Assembly (NCBI GenBank): GCA_963971305.1
Contig: OZ020306.1
Location: 40,941,512-41,005,511, forward strand
DNA from: Arcuatula senhousia
Lineage: Eukaryota; Mollusca; Bivalvia; Mytilida; Mytilidae
Direction of reading: 5' to 3'
DNA length: 64,000 nt
Notes under the pieces: generated by a model
Database searches by the model: none
What the model was told of the DNA's origin: nothing
Seen by the model: the letters and a program-made list of their open reading frames with translations, nothing else
In this document: piece by piece, positions 1-12,511 of the stretch
How the letters are laid out: each line of letters begins with the position of its first letter
Numbering within the stretch: the first letter of the stretch is position 1
Program-made: the position numbers and the translations under genes

Positions 1-240
1 TGTAAAAAATTTGCAGAGCGGAACAACACGCTAACTTGATCTTTAAATGTTCATGGTATACTCATATACCTAATATCTTTATCCATGTACATGTATAAGG
101 TTTTTTAAAAAGTGCAAAAAACCTATTGTGACAGCAAGACGGCCGGGTCGGACAGACACACAAACGGGCAGAGGGAGTGTAAACCTAAAGTCCCCTTCGG
201 TTTTTGGTTGGGGACTGATAAAAACTGAAGTAAGTTTAAA
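1..240. repeat. end of a bivalve interspersed repeat
   Basis: The segment around 140-225 carries a CGGACAGACACACAAAC stretch followed by AAAGTCCCCTTCGGTTTTTGG and GGGGACT. This kind of ending is common in interspersed repeats of bivalve genomes. No open reading frame is seen. Only the end lies in the window, so the family cannot be named. Confidence 0.35.
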
Positions 241-2553
241 ATGATTATACTTTTATTTCTGATATGGAAATTCAAATAATAAAAGATGCCACCAAAGCCT
301 GGACGAGGACGCGAAAGAGGGAAGCACCTGGCTGGAAAGAATAATCATTCTAGTTCCCAAAAGTTATTTTCTTTTTTTTTATTTTTGGAAACAAGAAAAT
401 TATGAACGAAATAATTCATAATTATTGGTACTTGTATCACAAGCTGCTGTCTTGTAAGTCTTCCTCCTGCTGCGTGATAATTAAAAAAAGCTTAGCTAAA
501 TGTACTTGTTTTTTTTTTCTGAACACCCCATACCTGAACTAAAGATTAACTGAAATTGATTAGTAAATGTCCCTATAAGGCACTTTTGACACGTTTGATA
601 TTTTTTTACTTCAGAAATCGTACTGCCCTGAACAGTGCCGTGTTTCCATCTCCGTGTCATTACTCTATGCCATTACACTAGTTACGACAGATATACGAAT
701 ACAAAGCGAGGTCTTCGCGACGCCGTGTTTCCTTCGCACCACCTTAAAAGAGCTTCTCGTTTCATTCGTGCTGCCATCGTAGGATAAATGAAACCGATCA
801 CACTAAAAAGGCAACGCAAAATCAGAAGATACATTCACGAAGGCATTACGATAGAAAAGATTGATTAACAAACACAACACGAACAAGGACCTTCGCACGA
901 ACCTTCGGTAGCTTTTTAACATGGTAAAAAAATTTGGAGGCACTACGAAGTTTACTCTGAAGTCAAAAAATTTCCACAGAAGGCGCTACGACGGAAAAAG
1001 ATGGCAACACGAATAGCGCGATTTGGTAACGATCAGTCCCGATTTTGAAAATATCAATAATCGTGTTACCATCGGGGTCTAAATTGGGATAGTGTGAAGC
1101 CTGCATAAAGCTGAACAATTTCGTATACATATTTATAAAAATATATATATATAAGTAACATGCATGACCTATTCACCTTGATGTTATAGGCTTTACGTTT
1201 TAATCCTTTTGGTGCGGAAGAGACAAATATGTCCTAATCTGTGCACTGCGGATGGGACATAAATATCCTTTGCGGTTTACTGCGGGAAGGACAAAAATAT
1301 ATATTTTACAAAATATAAAAAAGGTGCGATTTCTTCAATATGTATGCTAAATACAAGTACTAAAAACGGGTATTAACGGTAAATTTGGCTATGCTGTATA
1401 TAAATGATTCAAGGAGTAATCTCTCATCAGCAGCATTTTAATCTAAACATTGGAAAAAAACAAAGTATTGAACGAAAAGTACTCAAGCCAAGGTGCATCA
1501 AGTGTTTTTTTTTTGTAAAAAATAAAAATATTTGTTTTGCAGTTGCGAATCATGAAACGGCATTATCAAAACGCGTTACTTCACTACAATGACGTCAAAT
1601 GTTCGTTTTAACTCGCACCAAATCTGATAAGGAATCCGATGTTAAAGTAAAGTTAGTTTACATGTATACTATTATTTCACCATTTGATTTATTAATGCAA
1701 ATATAGGGATTGCATGTACATAAGTGGTTACTTTAAATCCCTTAACTTTTAGTGATTACACTATATCCTTGAACTTATAGGGATGAAACTTAATCCTTTA
1801 CTACACACATTCCCTGTAACATACATGTATAGAGATGTTTTTTTGCAAATCAATTTTTTAAACGATTGGTTTTGATAGAGATTTTTACAAATCAGTGTTT
1901 TTAAACTATTTTTAGCTTTTGTTTTTGTTTTTTTTTTTTAGAGGAAAATCAATATTTTTAAACTATTGGTAATACCATATCAAATGGTTGCTTAAAAAAC
2001 CTGGAAAAGGACTAGCTATAACATTTTGTCAGATTTAGCATAACGTAAAACCCCTTTCAATATAGAACAGAATAATGAGTAAGTTCCCTTAACAAATCAA
2101 ACGCAGTCAGTTCCAACTTTTGATACACACTGCCTTTATTTGTTCATTTTTATTTTGATTATAAATCTGTTCAAGATTATAGATTATATCCATGATTTAA
2201 ATACTCCCTGGTTGGGTATATGCTCTTAAAATGAATGTAAAATTGGTTAACTTTTATAATTTTAAAAGAGCCTGATCAACATGGAAACGGTAGTGACTAT
2301 ATTGAAACTTTTGAACTTAAAATTTAAGAGTTTTTTCATTCAGGCTTTATTTGCTTAAATAAAAGTTCTCTTCAATTTTGAGCAAACGACATATTTATTT
2401 GACAAGAAATATTTTTTTCTTTTAAAAACTTTGATGAGATTGATTAATTTTTGTTTGGTGTTTAGTTTATTTTAGCCCTAAAGAATCCATGATGGTGTAT
2501 GCTCGCATCTACGATGCTTGCTCTCAAAACCGCGATGCAATTCTAAGCCTTAC
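241..2553. other. AT-rich noncoding stretch
   Basis: No supportable gene. A 39-codon ORF starts at 286 in a fair translation-start context and begins MPPKPGRGRERGKHLAG, but no splice donor or continuation is visible, so it is not called. 620-1110 is richer in GC, with scattered CTTCG/CGAAGG and CTACGA words, and may be an old repeat. The rest is poly-T and poly-A rich. Confidence 0.5.
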
Positions 2554-2814
2554 ATGTTACATTAACTGTAATAGTCGTTGTAACGGCACTGATATAGTTA
2601 GACGCATTACATCTATAGACACCAGCCTGTGTACGTTTGATGTTCTGTAACCGCAGTACATTAGATGATCCTACTTGTTGTCCATTAGGTCCTATCAATA
2701 TCACTGTACAGCTAGGTCTACAGTCAGAGTCACATGTTATATCTGGTATAGATGTGTTCTCTACAACTGTGTAATTCAAGGTTGCAGGTGACAGAGTGAT
2801 ACGTTCAGGGCCAT
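2554..2814 (-). CDS. immunoglobulin-like domain exon (87 codons)
   Basis: Seen: on the minus strand an acceptor (TTCTCTAG) precedes 2814 and a donor (GTAAGG) follows 2554. They bound a 261-bp open exon of phase 1-1. The translation starts with a GPERITLSP stretch and holds ITCDSDCRPSC, then LRLQNIKRTQAGVYRC near the end, i.e. the two Ig cysteines and the D/AGVYxC F-strand. The tryptophan expected after the first cysteine is replaced, and there is an extra C-x3-C-x3-C cluster. Known: symmetric phase-1 exons coding one Ig domain are usual in animal cell-surface receptors and adhesion proteins. Inferred: one domain of a secreted or membrane Ig-superfamily protein. Length and extra cysteines match the exon at 24471-24731, so both may belong to one gene or to paralogues. 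The specific protein is not recognised. Confidence 0.8.
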
Positions 2815-3069
2815 CTAGAGAATGTTAAATTTGTACGTGTTATACTAATATGGCAAAGTATTTTTAAAAAAAAATCTTTAACTTACAGTGCACCAAAATA
2901 CTTTCCACGACTAAACACTGACATAGACATAAAACTTAATCCTTTAGAAACTTGGCAAATATATCAAATATTTGCAAAATTTATCTTAAATATCGAAAAC
3001 ACTAGGTTAAATACAAATTTAAATGTACACGAGTCGTATGCAACAAAAAGTGTTTTCAGAATAAAGTAA
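2815..3069. other. intron-like AT-rich DNA
   Basis: Lies directly upstream (minus-strand sense) of the Ig exon. It holds the polypyrimidine tract and acceptor, and otherwise nothing recognisable. Confidence 0.4.
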
Positions 3070-3240
3070 ATGATTATGGTATATGGGGAATAGTATCGTG
3101 TATGGGGATGGGGATAGTAAAAATGAATGGTAAATGGGGAATGGGGTGGTAAATGGTATCTCGAATTTAATTGGTCCATTGAATGGTTAAAGGGGAATGG
3201 GGATAGTAAATGGTACTTCGATTGTGATTGGTCCATTTTT
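3070..3240. repeat. degenerate GGGGATGG/GTAAATGG minisatellite
   Basis: Imperfect repeats of words such as ATGGGGATGG, GGTAAATGG and TTGGTCCATT. The same words recur, sometimes as reverse complements, at 4340-4530, 7555-7785 and 19325-19450. Noncoding. Confidence 0.7.
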
Positions 3241-3429
3241 TAAAAAAAGTAGTATTATCTTTAAAAAAATGATGAAATCGTAAGAACACCTTTATGTTTG
3301 ATTAAATATTGCTAACAACATATTTGATTCGAATATTATTATGTATTGAAGGAATGCATAAACATACACTAACTAATAAGAAAAATGGTGCGTCATTTAC
3401 CGGAAAGTTCAAGATCAAAATAAATGACG

Positions 3430-3740
3430 TACAGTTGAGGCCAGTTCTAACATCTCATTAGAACTGTCAGATACTGTAATGAATCTGTCCTTATTCTGTT
3501 CTGCTGACAGTTCTAGAACAATTTATGACAAGCCTTGTCCTGCCATAGAACACCTCTGGACAGCTCTACAATCATGTACCCTGTCACAGACATAGAACTG
3601 TTCTAAGCTCTGACAGGCTACAGCTGTTCTAAGTCCCTAACGGACTAGAACTGTTCTAAGTCGCTGACTGGCTAGAACTGTCCCTGACAGATCCTGACAG
3701 ACTAGAGCTGTTCAAAGTCCCTGGCAGTTTTATAATTGTC
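3430..3740. repeat. degenerate CTGACAG/AGAACTGTTC repeat block
   Basis: Short words (TAGAACTGTTCTAAGTC, CTGACAGG, CTGACAGATC) recur about every 35-50 bases with much variation. A block with the same words in reverse complement lies at 18890-19075. No coding potential. Confidence 0.65.
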
Positions 3741-4069
3741 CCAAGTCATACTTTTTGAAAAGATTTCACACATATATAATAAAGAAATTTTACTGTTAAT
3801 GGGTTAATTGATTATATGCGCGGAAATGTAGTCTGATTTTTCCGGACTTAGGGCGTTTTAATTTAACCGGATGTTTTGAAATATCAATTTTAATGTAACA
3901 CAACTAAAAAGTAAGTATCAAAGAATGTGTATTTCTTATTTTCGACAGAACATCAGTCAAAATAAGCACATACAGAACACCCCTTCTTTCTAATATTGTT
4001 TTTCTACACCAGCATGACTGCATGTCTTGATATTTGTCATGTTTGTCCATCTAACAGTGTCTAAGACAT

Positions 4070-7000
4070 CTTAAGGTTCTTCGAAATGAAAAATGGCTTC
4101 CATGCATTGTCAATACAAAACTTTCAAAAAATAAACAGATTGAGCAAATGATGTATTTTGTTCCAAACCTGTTTAATTAGATTTAACTTACCAATACCCA
4201 GAGCAAGCTAGTATCTAAAATCCCACAATGAGTCTAAATTTAATTTTATTTACATAAACATGAAAGGTGCGTCTGATTACTATCCTACTATTCGAGCACA
4301 CCCTTACAAATATTTAATATTGTACAGTACCTGTATGGTAAAAGCTTCCCTCTCTCCCCATTTACCATCACACCATTTACCATCCCCATACACCATATAC
4401 TATCTCCATTCCCATACACCATGTACCATCCCCATCCCCATCCCCATACACCATGTACCATTCGCGTCCCCATCCCCATACACGATTTACAATCCCCATC
4501 CCCATTTACCATTCTATATTCCCCATACCCATAATGCAATTGTTTATTATTATCGATAATACAAGTATTAATTTGTTTTAAGGAAATTATGACGATATTT
4601 AATAGTTTAAATATCTAATAATATTTATTATTTAGTTTACATGTATAAATAGCATACGGGTGACATAGAAATAATAACTATAACTTATTTTCATAACACA
4701 AAATTTACTATCGCATTTTAATATTTTCAATATTAAATATTAATTGAAAATGTTTCATTTTAGTAATTACTAAAGCTGTTATTATCATCTTTTAATGAAA
4801 CCATGTTATTCAAAATCTAAGTTATAATATATTACGCAACTTTTTTAGTAAAAATTGATCTTGAACTTTTCTAATTACATCCAATGTATGACATATAGAT
4901 CTAGGCATAACCTGTATAAAAGTCAACATATTTATATTTTTAGTTTATCTAAGCATATATGTTTCAAATCTAATGAAAAAAACTTGTTTCGCAATCAATT
5001 TCTTGTCAATTTTATTAAGCCGGCATATAATTTGGAGCTCAAATATCAGTTTTTACTTGAGTAACTAATATTTTACATATAACAATTGCAAGTGTAATCT
5101 TAATACTCCTATGCAAACCAATTGTCATTATAGTTTCTAAACTATGAACCTTATTTTGAAATAATTGATACATTTATGCATATGGCTATGTATATTTTCA
5201 ACTTATCTTAGCATATATGTTTCAAATCTAATGAAAAAACTTGTTTCGCAATCAATTTCTTGTCAATTTTATTACACCGGCATATAATTTGGAGCTCAAA
5301 TATCAGTTTTTACTTGAGTAACTAATATTTTACATATAACAATTGCAAGTGTAATCTTAATACTCCTATGCAAGCCAATTGTCATTATAGTTTCTAAACT
5401 ATGAACCTTATTTTGAAATAATTGATACATTTATGCATATGGCTATGTATATTTTCAACTTATCTTAGCATATATGTTTCAAATCTAATGAAAAAACTTG
5501 TTTCGCAATCAATTTCTTGTCAATTTTTTTAAACCGGCATATAATTTGGAGCTCAAATATCAGAAATTACTTGAGTAACTAATATTTTACATATAAAACT
5601 TGCAAGTGTGATCTTAATACTCCTATGCAAACCAATTTTCATTATAGTTTCTTAACTATGAACCTTATTTTTGAAATAATTGATACATTTATGCATATAG
5701 TTATGTATATTTCAACTTATCTTAGCATATATGTTTCAAATCTAATGAAAAAACTTGTTTCGCAATCAATTTCTTGTCAATTTTATTAAACCGGCATATA
5801 ATTTGGAGCTCAAATATCAGTTTTTACTTGAGTAACTAATATTTTACATATAACAATTGCAAGTGTAATCTTAATACTCCTATGCAAACCAATTTTCATT
5901 ATAGTTTCTTGACTATGAACCTTATTTTTGAAATAATTGATACATTTATGCATATGGTTATGTATATTTTCAACTTATCTTAGCATATATGTTTCAAATC
6001 TAATGAAAAAACTTGTTTCGCAATCAATTTCTTGTCAATTTTATTAAGCCGGCATATAATTTGGAGCTCAAATATCAGTTTTTACTTGTGTAACTAATAT
6101 TTTACATATAGAACTTGCAAGTGTGATCTTAATACTCCTATGCAAACCAATTTTCATTATAGTTTCTTAACTATGAACCTTATTTTTGAAATAATTGATA
6201 CATTTATGCATATGGCTATGTATATTTTCAACTTATCTTAGCATATATGTTTCAAATCTAATGAAAAAACTTGTTTCGCAATCAATTTCTTGTCAATTTT
6301 ATTACACCGGCATATAATTTGGAGCTCAAGTATCAGTTTTTACTTGAGTAACTAATATTTTACATATAAAACTTGCAAGTGTGATCTTAATACTCCTATG
6401 CAAACCAATTTTCATTATAGTTTCTTAACTATGAACCTTATTTTTGAAATAATTGATACATTTATGCATATGGCTATGTATATTTTCAACTTATCTTAGC
6501 ATATATGTTTCAAATCTAATGAAAAAACTTGTTTCGCAATCAATTTCTTGTCAATTTTATTACACCGGCATATAATTTGGAGCTTAAATATCAGTTTTTA
6601 CTTGAGTAACTAATATTTTACATATAAAACTTGCAAGTGTGATCTTAATACTCCTATGCAAACCAATTTTCATTATAGTTTCTTAACTATGAACCTTATT
6701 TTTGAAATAATTGATACATTTATGCATATGGCTATGTATATTTTCAACTTATCTTAGCATATATGTTTCAAATCTAATGAAAAAACTTGTTTCGCAATCA
6801 ATTTCTTGTCAATTTTTTTAAACCGGCATATAATTTGGAGCTCAAATATCAGTTTTTACTTGAGTAACTAATATTTTACATATAACAATTGCAAGTGTAA
6901 TCTTAATACTCCGATGCAAACCAATTGTCATTATAGTTTCTAAACTATGAACCTTATTTTGAAATAATTGATACATTTATGCATACGGTTATGTATATTT

Positions 7001-7985
7001 TAAATTTTTCTGGGCATAAAAGTGTTTAAATCTAATAGAAAAACGTAAAACGTATCAGGTGTAATATCGTTGCTTTTTTTCTTAAATGCTATATATTATT
7101 ATTCAATATTAACTTAAATACTTAGAATTTAAATCTTAATGTAAACAATTTTTCATTGTTTTCATTATACAAATATATATACGGCGAAATGTACGTCACA
7201 ATTTATTTGATCTTGAACATTTCGTTTATAAAATTCTTTCATTTATTTCAGTTATATATCTTATTTTTATAATAGTTGTATTCAAATAAAAGATACATGT
7301 AAAAATGTATCGTAAAAATGCCGTTATTTAAATTGTAATATGAAAAATGTCTTTAATCAAGGAATTCCTTGCTTTAATGTATAAAGTTATTTTCATACAC
7401 TCAACAAACAAAACAACTATATATACGTTAATCGTCCTCGTGTACACGTAGTAATATAAATATATATTCGTTTTATATATTTAATGCAACAGACATCTAC
7501 CGTATCATCTACAGTTAAAATGACCAAATAAATTTACAATTATTCTATTATTATATCATTTACCATCCCCATTTACCATTCGGTAGACCAATCAAATTCG
7601 ATTTACCATTTACCATCCCCATTCCCCATTTACCATCCCCATTTACGATCCCCATCCCCATACACGATACTCTTCCCCATACACCATCCCCATACACTAT
7701 ACTATTCCCCATATACCATTTACCATTCACCATCCCCTTCCCCATCCCCATTTACCATCCCCCCATTTACTATAGATTGGGAAGCTTTTACCATTTAGGG
7801 ACTGTACCTTTAAAGACAGTTTTTATATGTAATTATTTCTAGCTTGCTTTAGATAAGACTGTAAAACATTGATTTCAAAATACTTTAAGCAAAATACTTA
7901 TTTCATCTAGGCTGTGTATTTTTTGAAAGTTTTGTATTGACAATACATGGCAGCCATTTTTCATTTAGAAGAACCTTAAATTATG
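4070..7985. mobile_element. 3.9 kb inverted-repeat element enclosing a satellite
   Basis: The left arm (about 4070-4350) and right arm (about 7770-7985) are inverted, diverged copies. Both carry TTAAGGTTCTTC, GAAATGAAAAATGGC-type, TTGTCAATACAAAACTTTC, AGCAAGCTAG and ATGGTAAAAGCTTCCC words in mirrored order, each followed inward by a CCCCATTTACCATC minisatellite (4340-4530; 7555-7785). Between them are AT-rich DNA and the 258-bp satellite. No transposase is seen, so it would be nonautonomous. The family is unknown and exact ends were not fixed. The stretch 4530-4940 holds only AT-rich sequence. A related half-element lies at 19295-19520 in the opposite orientation. Confidence 0.6.
4941..7015. 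repeat. tandem satellite, eight units of 257-258 bp
   Basis: The marker word AGCATATATGTTTCAAATC recurs at 4952, 5210, 5467, 5724, 5982, 6240, 6498 and 6756, steps of 257 or 258. A decayed ninth start is near 7012. Units are AT-rich and nearly identical. Some carry AACAATTGCAAGTGTAATC with CAATTGTCATTATAG, others AAAACTTGCAAGTGTGATC with CAATTTTCATTATAG. No long ORF. Confidence 0.95.
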
Positions 7986-9039
7986 TTACAACTTACACGC
8001 CATGTACTTTTGGCTTTCTTGTACTATGTCAAAAGACACTTTATAGCCATCTAGGGGCGGTAAAGGGTTATTGTCTTGAAACGTAAATGTTATCCACAAT
8101 TTTATTTGACAAGTTTTTTTTTATTTGATTTTTCTTTCTGATATTATCGTGTTGACATGGTTGACCATGCTTCGTTGTTTTGTTTTTTAGCCCTGTGTTT
8201 TTATGTTGGATCACCCAATTATCATGCGTGATTGTCTGATTTGCTTCAAAATCTGGAACGTGTTGAAATCAGTTTATATATATTTTTTAACTATTAAAAA
8301 TAACAAGAATTTGACTGAATTCCACAATTACAAAAAATGTAAATGTATTCAAATTCATTTTCACATGTTTCATGATTGGCCATTTTTGTAACTCGTGCTT
8401 CGTGTTCAGCATTTCTAAGCAGATGTTTTTGTGTTGGGATTCCCTGTTTACCACCTTCTTTATACATCAATGTATCATAAGATGAAACTTTGGATCCCTG
8501 TAGCCATTGTAGTTATGAGGCGACAGTAGATAAATGATTTATAGTACATGTATTTAATTTTGAAATGTCAGAAGAAGAAGGAAAAAAAAATCAGTAAACA
8601 ACAAAGGAAAATCAAGAATAAAATACTTCCAGATAACTTGAAAAACACAAAAAGCATCAAACCTCAAGACTTAACTGCAATTGTTACAGTAATTAAATGT
8701 ACATGTTAATCAGCCTACACAAGACTTACATGTACATGTATGTCCTACTCAGGTGCTCCAATATCTACGAGTTATAACAGATCATTATCAAGGCACTTGT
8801 CCCTTTGCCAACGATCAATTCAGTGTACATGCCAAATCTTGTACATTTTTCTTTTTAGAAATATGTCATGTCAATGCCACTAGCCAACTTGTCGAATTTG
8901 AGTTGAAAAGATTTTTTGCAAGATCAATTTATATGTAAGTTGGTTTTTTTTGGCGAGCTGAAAAATTAAGGGTTTACATGTACATTAATATCAATCTTTT
9001 ATATGTCAAATTTGTTTATGTTTATAGAAGGATTCACTT
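7986..9039. other. AT-rich noncoding stretch
   Basis: Nothing recognisable. Several TACATGTA-type palindromes occur near 8700-8740. Short open frames here lack splice context or recognisable motifs. Confidence 0.4.
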
Positions 9040-9960
9040 ACTTTCCTGTATGTATGCCAATATCGACAAATGGAAAATATTATGGTGGTCTGGGTATTTT
9101 TAGAGTAAAAATCAATATATAAAGATATTGCCTATAATGACTATCAATGGATTAAATTTGAAAAAAATATTTTTTTATCTACAGAAAGATGTCTATTTTT
9201 GTGCAGCATATATACCCCCTGCAAATTCATCATACTATATAAAACATGATTGTGATATTTTATTAACTATACAGAAAGATAGAATATTGTATAAACAGAT
9301 GGGGGATATATTACTGTGTGGTGATCTGAATGCACGCACATCTAACGAAGCTAGTACTATTGTTGGTGATGACTCCTTGTATCTTTCTGTGTCAGATTCA
9401 TACCAACCAGATTTAAGTTAAGGGGAAGAAGAACCTTAGATTTAACTTTATTTGAGAGAGGTAAAAACTGTTAGATATTTGTATTGATAATCAGTTGAGA
9501 ATTGTCATTGGTAGATGTATTTGGTGATTTTTGGGGGAAATACACTTGTTTTAATACACATGGTCATATATAGCACGGTTGATTACTTTATTACAAATGA
9601 AAAATTGTTTAACCAAATTTTATACTTTGAGGTATCTGTTTTTTATTAACTTTTTCAGACTGTCATTGCAAGATATCATGGTCAATATTGGCAAAATTTC
9701 AAATAGAATAAAAAATCACAAACTAAAATTCATAAAGTACCATTAAACTATAGTTGGAATGAGAAGTCAGCTCTAAAATTTCAGAATATTCTTGCATCAG
9801 ATGAGTTTCAAAAGAAAATAACGCGGCGATGTTAATGACGTTAGTCCCGCCAAAAGTTAAAAAAAATATCCAAGAGTTTTCTCCTTTATTGCGACGAATA
9901 CTCGGAAAAACAAAATGCCTGTAACATATAGATTCGATAAAATATTTGTAATTTTTATAT
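9040..9960 (+). pseudogene. non-LTR retrotransposon endonuclease remnant (APE type)
   Basis: The frame at 9128-9421 contains CAAYIPPANSSYY and then LLCGDLNARTS. This is the GDxNAR-type catalytic block of the apurinic-like endonuclease that starts LINE ORF2 proteins. Upstream pieces resemble the GGxGIF strand, and downstream pieces resemble the S/T-x-DY and SDHC blocks, but they need frameshifts. It is therefore dead. It probably belongs with the reverse-transcriptase remnant at 12968-15262, which has the same orientation, order and state of decay. The two are separated by later insertions. Role when active: nicking chromosomal DNA for target-primed reverse transcription. Confidence 0.75.
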
Positions 9961-9994
9961 GTCATGTAGTCTGATATAATTATTTACAATTATC

Positions 9995-10640
9995 CGAACC
10001 ATTATATTTTATAGATATTACCCCATAGTTATAAAAACCCGAATAAAATTATTTTCTATTGAAAATTAAGTCCCGCCCCTTTTATCTTATTTGGCAAATC
10101 AGGCGAAATTTGATACCTCAGTTCTTAAATCGATTTTAGCACCCCGCACCACACAATAGATCATAACATGTGGAATTTGAGAATTGCTGCTCATTTTTTT
10201 TTTTTGTATTTTTGAAAATTATAACAAAAAAATGATATCAAGATGAAAAACGCTGGTTTTTCTCATTCTGATTTATCCTTTTTGTCCAAAAATTAAAATA
10301 ATTTCTCATATTTCAACATGTATCAACAATGATTATCTAAATCCAAATAAATCGATAAAAAACGAACCCAAATAAATGATTTGTATTCAATTCGATGGTG
10401 CTTATCGGGGTGCTAAGCTTCAATTTCCAAATCCGAGAAAAGCCATGTTGCAGACTCAATGGTTGCCATGGATACTTATTTATGGAACTATATCAGCAGT
10501 ATATTAACGCATTTACGTATTTTCTAAATACATATTAAATTCATGTTCATTTCGAACTAAAATAACTTTATAATTGATTTTTATTTTTTTATGCTTGAAA
10601 GGGTCGGGAAACAGACGATTTTCCGGAAAAGTGCATTAAC
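9995..10640. repeat. repeat with a split inverted copy at 41.96-44.93 kb
   Basis: Matches, as reverse complement, 41960-42289 plus 44602-44935. Shared words include AAGTCCCGCCCCTTTTA, GAGCAGCAATTCTCAAATT (reverse), GGTGCTTATCGGGGTGCTAA and AGGGTCGGGAAACAGACG. The other copy is interrupted by a 2.3 kb insertion. A GTTGCCATGGATAC word (10462-10475) resembles an RFX X-box. No protein is recognised. Confidence 0.75.
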
Positions 10641-10800
10641 AAACCTGCAAAGTAAATTTATTGAACAGGATGTGAAAGAATCACCAGATAGTAAAGATAA
10701 ACTGGGTTTTGACCTAAATGAAATCTTTATTCCAACGGCTAAATTGTCTTTGAGTAAACCATCTAATAAAAAGAGGGAAAAACGGTTTGACCATGATTTT

Positions 10801-12469
10801 TGTCTCGCCTGCGAGAAGGCGCAATGTCGCAAAAGTGATTCTGGCGGCGGCGATGGCGGCGGCGGAGTCCACAATTGGTTAAAGTTTTTGCTTAAGTCTG
10901 TTTTGTGTGAACTAGTTATGTTACACTATTGATATTTGGTATGCAGTTGCACCAGCATCAGTACAGATCAGTTTTAAAAGGATTTCACCTGTATGCTCCG
11001 GAAGTCACGGTCTACTGACTTTGAAATTTTACACTGATTTGGCCGAGGTTAACCTTTTTTCTTAAGTCTGTTTAGCATGAAGCAGTTATGTTACACCATT
11101 GATATTTGGTATGCAGTTGCATCAGCATCAGTACAGATCAGTTTTAAACGGATTTTACATATATGCTCCTGCAGTCACGGTCTACTGACTTTGAAATTTT
11201 ACACTGATTTGGCCGAGGTTAACCTTTTTTCTTAAGTCTGTTTAACATGAAGCAGTTATGGTTCACCATTGATATTGGGTATGCACTTGCATTAGCATTA
11301 GTACAGATCAATTTCACAAGCATTTCATCTGTATGCTTCTGCAGTCACGGTCTACTAACTTTGAAAGGATGGGTTGCGATAAGACCCTTTTCCAGCCCAC
11401 CGCGAAAGTCAAAAATAAAATTAAGAAAATTCAATCACACAATGTCTTGTTGGAAAGGTTTATATTTCTATTTTTTGAAATAAACGTCAGTAGTTGAAAA
11501 GTTTATTTTATTTTTTAGTAAATGGTGCTTGAACAGAACCACCGCAAATGATTTTAACATTGTGCTTATGGGGTAGTTGCACAAACGAGTGATATATATC
11601 CTTCCCGGAAGTATAGCCTTGCCTACGGAACCAGTTCCATATCTTATTCAAAAACTTGTATTACTAAAATACATTTTTTATGAAAGTTTCAAGCTGGTTC
11701 CGCGTGCAAGACATACTGAAAATTAAAAAAAAATCTATAATTTTTGAACTTGTTGTCAGTAGTTAAAAAAATGTGCGAAATCTCTCCGTTTTTTCGTTTT
11801 TCTTGAGATTAGCGGTCATTTCAATTTTAAAATTGTTGTTTAAAGTGATGTGTATATATGATGAACCTTTTATAGAATTTTAAACACTGGCTACAAGTAT
11901 TCCAGCACAAAATTTCAATTTATTGAAGCCCTATCTTAAAATTTTCTTTAAATCAAGATGAAATTTTCTTTAAAAATGAGTTAATTTTGAACCCGATTCT
12001 CGAAGCTGTGTTCGTGCAAATGTTTTTAAAAGAAGTCACTTACAACAGTACAATCATTTTGCTTCAAAATAATATATAAAGTAAAATGCCATGAAAAACT
12101 TTTTATTTTTTGCCTTTAGATGGGCCAACCCATCCTTTTACAGCGATTTGGCCTAGGTTAACCTTTTTTCTTACGTCTGTTTATCATGAAGCAGTTATGG
12201 TACATCATTGATATTGGGTATGCACTGGCATTAGCATCCGTACAGATCAATTTCAAAAGTATTTTATCTGTATGATCCAGCAGTCACAGTCTACTGACTT
12301 TGAGATTTTACACTTTTTAACTTTTTACTTATGTCATGAGTGTTTTATATAAAGCAGTTATGGTTCACCATTTATATTTGGTATGCAGCTGCTTAAGCAT
12401 CAGTTAAGATCAGTTTAAGGAGGATTTTTACTTCATTTTATACTGTGTCCAGTTGCGACAGGTGAGACA
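10801..12469. mobile_element. element with TGTCTCGCCTG ends and 169-bp tandem core
   Basis: Starts TGTCTCGCCTGCGA and ends TGCGACAGGTGAGACA, so the ends are inverted. Next to the left end is a (GGC)n-like tract and CCACAATTGG. Inside are units of about 169 bp carrying CTTAAGTCTGTTT, GTATGCAGTTGCA and CACGGTCTACTGACTTTG. Excluding a 769-bp nested insertion it is about 900 bp, nearly the length of the inverted sister copy at 37138-38059. No coding capacity, so nonautonomous. Confidence 0.75.
11367..12135. mobile_element. 769-bp derivative of the THAP transposon family
   Basis: Ends are GGATGGGTTGCGATAAG and, at the right, CCAACCCATCC. It interrupts a 169-bp unit exactly: sister units read TTTGAAATTTTACAC where this copy reads TTTGAAA, element, TTTTACA. 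Its left 110 bp match the right end of the 7.56 kb transposon (reverse complement of about 59870-59975). Its right 200 bp, reverse complemented, match the left end (about 52417-52625), sharing TTCATCTTGATTTAAAG and TTACTTTATAT. It has no genes. A target-site duplication is not evident. Confidence 0.8.
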
Positions 12470-12511
12470 TGTCTCTGTGTTAACAGTTTATTTTAATATG
12501 AGACAAAGTCT

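Noticed and set aside
4260..4559. Pro/His/Ser-rich open frames on both strands
   Set aside because: They are translations of the CCCCAT/ACCATC minisatellite and lie inside the inverted-repeat element.
4855..5064. Open frame at the start of the satellite array
   Set aside because: It runs over AT-rich satellite DNA, has no domain, and the repeated units do not keep the frame open.
4941..7015. CRISPR-like regular repeats
   Set aside because: Units are 257-258 bp and repeat in full with no unique spacers; this is a eukaryotic satellite.
8753..8938. Plus-strand frame with apparent donor at 8935
   Set aside because: No domain, no convincing acceptor, and compositionally like its surroundings.
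10462..10475. GTTGCCATGGATAC as a functional X-box
   Set aside because: It lies within a dispersed repeat with no gene start nearby; the match is probably incidental.
10591..10932. 113-codon frame with a Gly-rich tail
   Set aside because: It crosses the junction between two different repeats (at about 10640-10801), and its Gly tail is the GGC tract of the tandem-core element. The first 70 residues look somewhat protein-like but no family is recognised.
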